Assembly: GCA_937873665.1 (NCBI GenBank)
Contig: CALMYW010000416.1
Span: forward strand, 1-22,299
Direction: 5' to 3'
Origin: an uncultured Sphingorhabdus sp.
Lineage (GTDB): Bacteria > Pseudomonadota > Alphaproteobacteria > Sphingomonadales > Sphingomonadaceae
Length of the DNA stretch: 22,299 nt
Position 1 is the first letter of the stretch. Each line of letters starts with the position of its first letter. Positions 1 to 8,274 of this stretch are shown one piece after another. Both the position numbers and the translations under genes were made by a program. The notes beneath the pieces are model-generated. The model saw only the letters and a program-made list of their open reading frames with translations, was not told the DNA's origin and searched no databases.

Positions 1-171
1 GGCTGCTCGGGCGTGAGCCGGGACATGGTTCGACGAGTGCGGCGAGCGATGAAATCAGGGGGGTTGATCGAATCAACAGGCAAGGGGCGAGGGGCGAAAT
101 GGAAGCGCATCACAGCAGGCACATCCGGTAGTACAGCGGTTCTGGCGATTGGCCACAAGATGGATCAGTGA
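1..171 (+). CDS. Winged-helix protein, C-terminal fragment (5' end outside window)
   Basis: Frame 1 is open from the first base to a TGA at 169-171 and encodes the last 56 residues of a larger protein. The fragment reads like the recognition helix and wing of a winged helix-turn-helix: GVSRDMVRRVRRAMKSGGLI, then a GKGRGAKWKR wing. This layout is common at the C-terminus of regulators and of some Fic or AlbA/Schlafen-type proteins, so the full identity cannot be given. The stop codon lies 9 bases before the ATG of the next gene, and the helicase ribosome-binding site overlaps it. The two are therefore probably co-transcribed. It may be the operon's own regulator (inference). The reading frame is well supported; the function is not. 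Confidence 0.6.
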   Translation, partial: GCSGVSRDMVRRVRRAMKSGGLIESTGKGRGAKWKRITAGTSGSTAVLAIGHKMDQ

Positions 172-180
172 GGACTCTCC

Positions 181-3100
181 ATGGATAACGTTTTCCAATT
201 CCGCGACCAGCTCATCGAACGATACGGCAGCTTTTCCCGCAGTTTCGTTCGCATCGCTGCGCCTGATATCCAAGCCGAGGTCGAACATCAATATGCGCAA
301 GGTCGCTATTGGCCTGAGCCGCTGGTGCAGATCAACCCGAATTACCAACGCCAGGGCACGGTGCAGAACCTGGCGGCACAGGGGGTCTTGCATGCTGCCT
401 GCGCAGAGATCTTCCAGGTCGGGAAGTCTGAAGGTTCGCCAGAACCCCTGCATCTTTACAAGCACCAGATGGAAGCCTTGGCCAAAGGCCAGGAACGCCA
501 AAGCTATGTGGTCACGACCGGAACGGGGTCGGGGAAGTCCCTGTCCTTTTTCATCCCGATCATCGACCGCATACTCAAGGCCAAGCAATCCGATGGCAAA
601 GCACGTACCAGGGCCATTGTCATCTATCCGATGAATGCTCTGGCCAACAGCCAGTTGGAAGAACTCGACAAGTTTCTGCATGGCTATGCGCCAGAGCTTC
701 GTCCCTTCACCGTCAAGCGCTACACCGGCCAGGAAAGCAAGGCGGAACGCAGCGCCATCGCGGATGACCCGCCCGATATCCTGCTCACTAACTTCATGAT
801 GCTGGAGTACATCCTCACGCGCTTCGACGAAGTGGATCGGCGTGTGGTGGAACACTGCGAGGGACTTGAGTTCCTGGTGCTGGATGAGTTGCATACCTAT
901 CGTGGCCGTCAAGGGGCGGACGTTGCCTTGCTAGTGCGGCGCCTGCGAGAGCGCTTGAAAGCCGAGCAACTGGTCTGCATCGGCACGTCGGCCACCATGT
1001 CCAGCACAGGCAGCCAAGCCGACCGCAACCGCGTGGTGGCCGACGTAGCCAGCAAACTTTTTGGCACCCAGATCAGCGAGCATGACGTCATCGGCGAGAC
1101 CTTGGAGCGCGTCACCAACCCGCTCAAGGACGTCAACGCCATCCGCACAGAACTACCGACGGCCATTACGCGAAAGCAGGATATCTGGGCTGACTTCGAC
1201 GCCTTTCGCAATGATCCGTTATCCATCTGGGTGGAATTGAACCTGGGTATCGAACTACCTGCCGACGAGCCTCCTAGGCGGGCGAGACCCATGATGTTGG
1301 AAGAGGCCAGCCGCCGTCTCGCCGAAGACGCGGGTTGCCAGCCTGAAGCCGCTCGCACCGCCCTGCAGCGATTCCTCGTGGCTGCCCATGATGTGCGCAC
1401 GCCCCAGGGCAGGCCGCCTTTCGCGTTCAAGCTGCACCAGTTCATCAGCGGTCCCGGCAAGGTACTCACCACGCTGGAGGCGCGAGGTAAGCGCCATGTC
1501 ACGCTCGATGCCCAGCGTTTCGCGCCGGGGCGGCAGCAAGAGAATGTGCTGCTTTACCCGACGCACTTCTGCCGCGATTGCGGCCAGGAGTACCTACCTG
1601 TCTGGCACGCACAGCAACCGGTCAGCTTCAGCTCACGTGAAATCGACGATATCGCGGCAGAAGACGACGCCAGCTATGGCTTCCTGTGTCCTCTGGTGCC
1701 CGGGCAGCAATACGGCGGCCTGCTCGAAGACCTGCCGGAAACCTGGATCGACCTCAGCCGTAACGAACCCAAAATCAAGCCAGCCTACAAGAATGCCGTT
1801 CCCTATATGGTCACGGTCGATGCCAAAGGGCAAACGGGCTCGGGGACGGAGTTCTGGTTCATTCCGGGAAAGTTCCGCTTCTGCCTGAACTGCGGCACGA
1901 CACACGAAGCCCACGGCAAGGATGCCAACCGCCTCTCCAGCCTGTCCGGCGAAGGCCGCTCTTCGGCCACTACCATGATTGCCCTGGCGGCCTTGCAGCA
2001 ATTGTTCGCACTTTCCGAACCTGCGCCAGGGCAGCCTGACCCACGCAAGTTGCTTGGGTTTACCGACAACCGCCAGGATGCCGCTCTGCAGGCAGGGCAT
2101 TTCAACGACTTCATTTTCCTGCTGACGCTGCGCGCCGGCTTGATCGGCGCATTACAGGGCAGCGGCGGCCAACTCGATGAAGAACACTTGGCCGAAAGCG
2201 TATTCAAGGCCCTTGGCTTTCAAGGAGTCGATGAAGCGACCTTGGTGGAGTATCTGCGTACCCCTAAGCTCATGGGACTGGCCCGACAAGAAGCGCAACG
2301 CACATTGCGCTTCATCATCGCCTACCGGCTACTGCGTGATCTGCGGCGTGGCTGGCGTTTCAATAATCCGAATCTGGATCAACTCGGCCTGTTGCAGATT
2401 CGGTATCGAGACCTGGATGCCTTTTGCGCTGACGCCAGTGTCTTCGCCGCAAACAGCACTTTGACCAAATTGACGGTAGTGCAACGGAGAGTTCTGTTCG
2501 AATTACTGTTCGACGCCTTGCGCCGCCATCTGTGCCTGGAAAGTCGTTACCTCGATCCGGTCGAGCAGGACAAGGCTCGCACCAGCGCCCACACCTACCT
2601 GAATGAACGTTGGGCCTTCGCCCCCGACGAGAAACTCGATACCGGCCGCTATCTCATTCTCGGCAAGCGCCCGGAATACAAGGGCAAGCCGCGCACCGAC
2701 CTGGTGACAGGTGGTCCACGTTCCCGACTGCTGCGGCAAATCAAGACAGACAAACTCTGGCGAGACAGCGCTTGCGTCAGCGAGGTCATTCAGTGGAAAG
2801 ATACCGAGTGGGTCGAGCTGATCGAATACATGCTCAAGGCAGCCGGCAACTATGGTTATGTCCAAAAACATGCCATCGATTCGCAGCTTGCCGGCTGGCG
2901 CCTGAACGCGGCCGCCCTGGACTGGTGTCTGATTGCCGATGAGCAGCAAGCAGAAAGCAATCGTATTAACCGGTATTTCCGTGCTCTGTATCTCAGCATT
3001 GCCGACCTGCTGCGTCGGCCCTCGCACCCGTTATTCGACTTCGAGGCCCAGGAACACACCGCCCAGGTGGATGCGCCACGCCGGCAACTGCTGGAGCAGC

Positions 3101-5454
3101 GTTTTCGCTACACCGAAAAAGACAGGCAGGATTGGGCGCAGAACCCCGCCCACGAAGCGCCGTTGGAGCGGCTGCCGGTGATGTTCTGCTCCCCCACGAT
3201 GGAGCTGGGCGTGGATATCTCCGCGCTCAACACCGTGTACCTGCGTAATGTGCCGCCGACCCCCGCCAACTACGCCCAGCGCAGCGGTCGTGCCGGTCGC
3301 TCGGGTCAGCAGGCGCTGGTCATCACCTATTGCGCGGCGCTCAGTCCGCATGATCAGTGGTTCTTCCACAATGCCGAGCAGATGGTGCATGGCGTCGTGC
3401 GCGCGCCAACCCTCGATCTGAGCAATCGTGATCTCATCGACAGCCACCTGCAAGCGGTCTGGCTTGCCAGTACCCAGGTGCCACTGGACGACAGCATTGC
3501 GCCCATGCTGGATCTCGACCAGCCCGGTAAACCACTGAAACAGCCCTTGCACGAAGCACTGCGGGCGCAGGCTGTCCAGCAGCGTGCCTTGGCCAGTGCC
3601 GGACGGGTCATCGACCAGCTTGAGGGCGAGCTTGAAGGCAGCGCCTGGTTCACGCCTGACTATGTGCGCCAGGTCATCGACAACGCGGCGCAAGCGTTCT
3701 CTGGGGCGCTGGAGCGCTGGCGCGTGCTGTTCGATGCCACCCGCCAACAGATGGATATGGCTGATCGCATCGTCAAGAGCCATACCGCCGCGCACACCGA
3801 GCGCCAGAATGCCCAGCGCCGTTACGGCGACGCCGCGCGCCAGTATGCCGTGCTGCTCAAGTCCGGCAACGGCCAGAACAACGACTTCTACACCTATCGC
3901 TACTTGGCCAGCCAAGGCTTCCTGCCCGGCTACAACTTTCCGCGCCTGCCGCTGATGGCCTGGATTCCCGCCCGTGGCGGCCAGGCCGTCAATGGCAAGA
4001 ATGACGAAGGCAGCATGGTCAGCCGGCCGCGCTTCCTGGCCCTGTCCGAATTTGGCCCCCGCAGCCTCATCTATCACCAGGGCCGCATGTACCGCGTGGT
4101 GCGTGCCAAACTCAACGTAGGCAATACAGACCACATTTCCGGCAACAGCCAGTTGGCCACCATTGCCTCGTTGGTGTGCAGCCAATGCGGCTACGGCCAT
4201 CTCGGCGAGCCGGGCGGCGAACAGCCGCTGGTCAATCGCTGCGAGAACTGCGACGCCTTGCTCACCGAGCACGATTGGGTGCGCGAGCTCTACCGCATCG
4301 AAACCGTGGAGACCGTGGCCACCGAGCGCATCTCCATCAACGACGAGGAGCGCCAGCGTCAGGGCTTCGAGCTGCAAACCACCTACCGCTTTCTACCCGG
4401 CCCCGATGGCCGTATCCAGCGGCAGAAGGCCACGATCCAACAAGGTGAGGACGTGCTAGGCGAGCTCACCTACGCGCCCGCTGCGCAAATCTGGCGCATC
4501 AATCGCGGCTGGCGCAGGCGCAAAGACAAGGAGCAACTGGGCTTCTACATCAACCCCATCACGGGCACCTGGAGCAAGCAGGACGCACCGGATGCGGAAG
4601 ACGACCAGGGCGGCGACGATGCTTTGCTGGAGAAGGTGCCCAATCAGCGCATCGTTCCTTTTGTGGAAGATCATCGCAATCTGCTGATCTTCGCTCCCGT
4701 ACGTGCCTTGCCTCTGGAGGCCATGGCCACTTTGCAGGCCGCGCTCAAGCGCGGCATCGAAATGACTTTCCAGATCGAGGAATCCGAACTGGTGGTCGAG
4801 CCACTGCCGAAGTCCGACGAGCGCCGCGCCTTGCTGTTCTACGAAGCGGCGGAAGGCGGTGCGGGTGTGCTCACTCGCCTGGCAAACAATCGCGACGACC
4901 TTGCACTCGTAGCCAGCAATGCCCTGCAACTGATTCACTATCGCAAACCGCAGAGCGGCATTTGGACGCTGGACGATTTGCCGTCGCTGGAACAGACCGA
5001 TGCACTTGGCAATCATCAGTGCGAAGCCGGCTGCTATCAGTGCCTGCTGTCCTACTTCAACCAGCCGGATCACGAACACATCAACCGCCGCAATGCGGAT
5101 GCGCTCAAGCTGCTGGTCGCGCTGGCCAATGCCCAGGTACAGCCTGTGGAATGCTGCCCGGCCCCCGTTGCAGCGACGATCTTGGCAGACGAGCCACTCG
5201 ACGCCTGGCTGTTCGCGCTCCGCCAGGCAGGGGCTATACAACCTGATGCGGTCAACGTGTCCGTCAACAATGGCGCAGCCACCGCGGCGGCCCAGTACAA
5301 GGCATCTCGTGCTTTGGTGTTTCTGTCCGCTGTGGATGATCAGACCACCAGCGTACTGCAGGACAAAGGCTGGCAGGTGCTCGATTTTTCGGACGCTTCA
5401 CGCTGGCCACAACAATTCGCCGCGCACGCCGATGTGTTCGGTTCCAAGGAATAA
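181..5454 (+). CDS. Large superfamily 2 DEAD/DEAH-type helicase with C-terminal DUF1998 region (DrmA/DruE-like)
   Basis: The 1757-residue protein carries a full set of SF2 helicase motifs. These are a Q-like motif (LYKHQ, about 92-96), Walker A TTGTGSGKS (112-120), motif II DELH (235-238), motif III GTSATM (268-273), GFTDNRQDAA (about 626-635) and motif VI QRSGRAGRSG (about 1032-1041). Cysteine pairs near 464, 568 and 1333 look like zinc ribbons. Near 1615-1640 it has the CxxGCYQCLLSYxNQ...H signature typical of DUF1998. Helicases of this build are the large motor in DISARM (DrmA), Druantia (DruE) and related anti-phage systems. The chosen start follows a GAGGA site that overlaps the stop of the preceding gene. 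The SNF2 gene begins 6 bases after its stop. A DNA translocase working with the downstream methylase is likely (inference). Its length is closer to DruE than to a typical DrmA, so no symbol is given. Confidence 0.9.
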   Translation: MDNVFQFRDQLIERYGSFSRSFVRIAAPDIQAEVEHQYAQGRYWPEPLVQINPNYQRQGTVQNLAAQGVLHAACAEIFQVGKSEGSPEPLHLYKHQMEALAKGQERQSYVVTTGTGSGKSLSFFIPIIDRILKAKQSDGKARTRAIVIYPMNALANSQLEELDKFLHGYAPELRPFTVKRYTGQESKAERSAIADDPPDILLTNFMMLEYILTRFDEVDRRVVEHCEGLEFLVLDELHTYRGRQGADVALLVRRLRERLKAEQLVCIGTSATMSSTGSQADRNRVVADVASKLFGTQISEHDVIGETLERVTNPLKDVNAIRTELPTAITRKQDIWADFDAFRNDPLSIWVELNLGIELPADEPPRRARPMMLEEASRRLAEDAGCQPEAARTALQRFLVAAHDVRTPQGRPPFAFKLHQFISGPGKVLTTLEARGKRHVTLDAQRFAPGRQQENVLLYPTHFCRDCGQEYLPVWHAQQPVSFSSREIDDIAAEDDASYGFLCPLVPGQQYGGLLEDLPETWIDLSRNEPKIKPAYKNAVPYMVTVDAKGQTGSGTEFWFIPGKFRFCLNCGTTHEAHGKDANRLSSLSGEGRSSATTMIALAALQQLFALSEPAPGQPDPRKLLGFTDNRQDAALQAGHFNDFIFLLTLRAGLIGALQGSGGQLDEEHLAESVFKALGFQGVDEATLVEYLRTPKLMGLARQEAQRTLRFIIAYRLLRDLRRGWRFNNPNLDQLGLLQIRYRDLDAFCADASVFAANSTLTKLTVVQRRVLFELLFDALRRHLCLESRYLDPVEQDKARTSAHTYLNERWAFAPDEKLDTGRYLILGKRPEYKGKPRTDLVTGGPRSRLLRQIKTDKLWRDSACVSEVIQWKDTEWVELIEYMLKAAGNYGYVQKHAIDSQLAGWRLNAAALDWCLIADEQQAESNRINRYFRALYLSIADLLRRPSHPLFDFEAQEHTAQVDAPRRQLLEQRFRYTEKDRQDWAQNPAHEAPLERLPVMFCSPTMELGVDISALNTVYLRNVPPTPANYAQRSGRAGRSGQQALVITYCAALSPHDQWFFHNAEQMVHGVVRAPTLDLSNRDLIDSHLQAVWLASTQVPLDDSIAPMLDLDQPGKPLKQPLHEALRAQAVQQRALASAGRVIDQLEGELEGSAWFTPDYVRQVIDNAAQAFSGALERWRVLFDATRQQMDMADRIVKSHTAAHTERQNAQRRYGDAARQYAVLLKSGNGQNNDFYTYRYLASQGFLPGYNFPRLPLMAWIPARGGQAVNGKNDEGSMVSRPRFLALSEFGPRSLIYHQGRMYRVVRAKLNVGNTDHISGNSQLATIASLVCSQCGYGHLGEPGGEQPLVNRCENCDALLTEHDWVRELYRIETVETVATERISINDEERQRQGFELQTTYRFLPGPDGRIQRQKATIQQGEDVLGELTYAPAAQIWRINRGWRRRKDKEQLGFYINPITGTWSKQDAPDAEDDQGGDDALLEKVPNQRIVPFVEDHRNLLIFAPVRALPLEAMATLQAALKRGIEMTFQIEESELVVEPLPKSDERRALLFYEAAEGGAGVLTRLANNRDDLALVASNALQLIHYRKPQSGIWTLDDLPSLEQTDALGNHQCEAGCYQCLLSYFNQPDHEHINRRNADALKLLVALANAQVQPVECCPAPVAATILADEPLDAWLFALRQAGAIQPDAVNVSVNNGAATAAAQYKASRALVFLSAVDDQTTSVLQDKGWQVLDFSDASRWPQQFAAHADVFGSKE

Positions 5455-5460
5455 AGGCGC

Positions 5461-8250
5461 ATGACGATCCTCGAACACGACTTTCTGCCCGGCAACCTGG
5501 TCCGCGCCCGAGGCCGCGAATGGGTGGTGCAGAGCGACTCCCGCCGCGACTGGTTGCGCCTGCGCCCATTGAACGGCGCCGATGACGAAAGCATCGCCCT
5601 GATCCCCGAGTTGGAACTGCATCCCGTCGAACCTGCCACCTTCGACTGGCCCGATCCTGCACGCGCCGGCAACCATGCCGCCGCGCTGTTGCTACGCGAT
5701 GCCTTGCGCCTGACCCTGCGCGCAGGCGCCGGCCCGTTCCGCTCCTTTGGCAATATCGCGGTGGAGCCTCGCGGTTACCAACTTGTGCCGTTGCTGATGG
5801 CACTGCGCCTGTCCACTGTGCGCCTGCTGATCGCTGATGACGTTGGCATCGGCAAGACCATCGAAGCCGGCCTGATCGCACGAGAGCTCATGGACCGTGG
5901 CGAAATCGCCCGCCTGGCCATTCTCTGCCCGCCACACCTTGTCGAGCAGTGGCAAAGTGAGTTGGAAACCCGCTTCAACCTTCAGGCCGTGGCGTTGACT
6001 TCGTCTTCGGCCTCCCGCATCGAACGTGATCTTCCGCATGGAGTGCGCCTGTTCGACCATCATCCCGTGGTGGTCGTCAGCCTGGACTACATCAAGAGCG
6101 AACGCCACCGCGAACAGTTTCTCGCTACCGCCCCCGAATGCATCATCGTTGACGAGGCCCACACCTGCGCCAGCAGCGGCGCAGGTAAGCAATTGCGCTT
6201 CGAGTTGCTGCAACGCCTTGCCCGTGACGCGCAGCGACACCTGATTCTGCTGACCGCCACCCCTCACTCTGGTGACGAAACCCCCTTCTCCACCTGGCTG
6301 CCGCCGCTCGCCCCGCGCTTGGCGGCCTTGCAAGCCCAAATGCCGCCCCCCGCCCCCCGGCGCCAGGAATGGGCCCGCCACTTCGTCCAGCGCCGTCGCA
6401 AGGACATCGTTGAATGGCAGGCCGAGACCCATGACGGACGAGGTTTTCCCCGCCGCATGAAAACCGAGCTGACCTATCAACTCAGCGGCGAATGGGGCGC
6501 GTTCTTCGACGCCGTGCAGGATTACTGCCGCGAACTGGCTGAAACCGTTGAGCAGCAAGAACAGCAAGGCGGCGCGCGCCTCATTTGGTACGCCACCCTG
6601 GCATTGTTGCGCTGCGTGGCATCGTCGCCCGCAGCCGCCGTCAAGGCGTTGACCACACGGCTGGAAGGCACTGTGCTGGATGAGGCGCTTCTCGGCGATG
6701 AGCGCCTGCACGATGGCGAGGCCGATGACCTCTCCGGCAGTGATCTGGAGCCGCCTGCCCAGGTGCAGGACGCTGCGCCGCGCCTGCAAGCCCTGATCGC
6801 CGACGCGCAACGTCTTTCCGGCAAGGCGGGTGATCCAAAGCTGGCTGCGCTCATCCGGCATATTGACCTTCTGGTGAAGGATGGCTACCACCCGGTGGTG
6901 TTCTGCCGTTACATCGCCACCGCCCACTATGTGGCCGAACACCTCAAGGCCGCCTTCCCCAAGGCCACCATCGAGGCCGTGACCGGCGAGCTCACGCCCG
7001 AAGAACGCCGCGAGCGGGTGGAGGACATGATCGACGCCGACCAGCGCATTTTGGTCGCCACCGACTGCCTCTCCGAAGGCATCAACCTGCAACATTTGTT
7101 CACCGCTGTCGTCCACTACGACCTGGCCTGGAACCCCACCCGCCACGAACAGCGCGAAGGCCGCGTCGATCGTTTTGGTCAGCAGGCCGATGAAGTGCGT
7201 TGCACCATGCTCTACGGGCAAGATAACCCGGTGGATGGCTTCGTGCTCAACGTCATCCTTAAGAAGGGCGAGGCCATTCAGAAGGAGCTCGGCGTGCTCG
7301 TTCCCATGCCCGAGGATGAAGCCCGCATCAATCAGGCCTTAGTCAAGGCGGCATTGAGGAAACGCAGCGACAATCGCACCGCATCGCCGCAGGCCGTATT
7401 CGACTTTGGTGAGCCGGAGCAATTGCTCGCTCCACTGCAAGCCCAATGGCGTGACGCGCTGGAAAAGGCTAAGGCCAATCGCACTGTGTTCGCCCAGCGT
7501 CGCATCAAGCCAGACGAGGTGCTGCCCGAATGGCACAAACAACAACAGGCTCTGGGCACCCAGGCTGATGTGCAGCGCTTCCTGCAAAGCGCTTGTGTGC
7601 GCTTGGGGGCGCCATTGGAAGTCGGCCGCAAACAGACCGCACGTTTCCTGCCGCAGCACCTGCCCGAAGCCCTGCGCCAGCGCTTGGCCGACGAAGGCAT
7701 AGACAAACCCCAGATCATCGACTTCAGCGAACTGCACCGCAGTCACCCGCTGGTTGGCCTGCTGGCCCAGCACCTGCTGGAAGACGCACTCGGTGGCGAA
7801 CGTCCGCTGGCCGCCCGCTGCGCTGCTACCCTTACCAATGACGTGGAGGTTGTCACCACCCTTTACCTTCTGCGTCTGCGCCACCAGCTCAGCTACGTGC
7901 GCCGCCGCGAACCCTTTCAGATGATGGCGGAGGAAACCGTTGCTCTGGCTGTGCAGGGCCGCAACGCTCCTCAATGGCTGGCTGACGACGGCGTGAGTCG
8001 CCTGCTCGAATGCACGCCCAGCGGTAACCTGCCGCCAGAGGCGGCACAGCGCGAAATCCGCACCGCGCTCGACTTCCTCGCCGCGCACCCGCAGCAACTG
8101 CAAGCGGTAGCCCAACAGCGGGCCGATGCCCTGCTGGCCGACCACCAGCGCGTGCGCGAAGCCACCCGTGACGTCGGCCAGTACAGCGTCAGCCCCTGCC
8201 TGCCGGTCGATGTGATGGGCGTGTACGTACTGCTGCCTGACTCGCTGTAA
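5461..8250 (+). CDS. SNF2-family helicase/ATPase (DrmD-like)
   Basis: The 929-residue protein has two RecA-like lobes of the SNF2/RapA type. Lobe 1 shows DDVGIGKT (126-133), CPPHLVEQW (156-164), DEAH (231-234) and LTATPHSGD (264-272). Lobe 2 shows FCRYIATA, ILVATDCLSEGINLQ, and motif VI QREGRVDRFGQ (564-574). The sequence DLAWNPTRHEQREGRVDR is typical of bacterial SNF2 enzymes found beside restriction or defence genes. DISARM class 1 carries such a protein, DrmD, next to an adenine methylase and a DUF1998 helicase. The last 350 residues have no domain I can name. The gene sits 6 bases after the first helicase and 24 bases before the methyltransferase, so the three should be co-expressed. The specific DrmD assignment is tentative, because the gene order differs from canonical DISARM. 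Confidence 0.9.
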   Translation: MTILEHDFLPGNLVRARGREWVVQSDSRRDWLRLRPLNGADDESIALIPELELHPVEPATFDWPDPARAGNHAAALLLRDALRLTLRAGAGPFRSFGNIAVEPRGYQLVPLLMALRLSTVRLLIADDVGIGKTIEAGLIARELMDRGEIARLAILCPPHLVEQWQSELETRFNLQAVALTSSSASRIERDLPHGVRLFDHHPVVVVSLDYIKSERHREQFLATAPECIIVDEAHTCASSGAGKQLRFELLQRLARDAQRHLILLTATPHSGDETPFSTWLPPLAPRLAALQAQMPPPAPRRQEWARHFVQRRRKDIVEWQAETHDGRGFPRRMKTELTYQLSGEWGAFFDAVQDYCRELAETVEQQEQQGGARLIWYATLALLRCVASSPAAAVKALTTRLEGTVLDEALLGDERLHDGEADDLSGSDLEPPAQVQDAAPRLQALIADAQRLSGKAGDPKLAALIRHIDLLVKDGYHPVVFCRYIATAHYVAEHLKAAFPKATIEAVTGELTPEERRERVEDMIDADQRILVATDCLSEGINLQHLFTAVVHYDLAWNPTRHEQREGRVDRFGQQADEVRCTMLYGQDNPVDGFVLNVILKKGEAIQKELGVLVPMPEDEARINQALVKAALRKRSDNRTASPQAVFDFGEPEQLLAPLQAQWRDALEKAKANRTVFAQRRIKPDEVLPEWHKQQQALGTQADVQRFLQSACVRLGAPLEVGRKQTARFLPQHLPEALRQRLADEGIDKPQIIDFSELHRSHPLVGLLAQHLLEDALGGERPLAARCAATLTNDVEVVTTLYLLRLRHQLSYVRRREPFQMMAEETVALAVQGRNAPQWLADDGVSRLLECTPSGNLPPEAAQREIRTALDFLAAHPQQLQAVAQQRADALLADHQRVREATRDVGQYSVSPCLPVDVMGVYVLLPDSL

Positions 8251-8274
8251 GCCTCGGCCTGGAGAAGAACAACC

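Noticed and set aside
3031..4377. 448-codon open frame on the minus strand
   Set aside because: It lies opposite the helicase gene, whose motifs and composition are clear. The product is repetitive Ala/Val/Gln-rich sequence typical of antisense frames in GC-rich genes.
5692..7221. 509-codon open frame on the minus strand
   Set aside because: Antisense to the SNF2 core motifs, with no recognisable protein.
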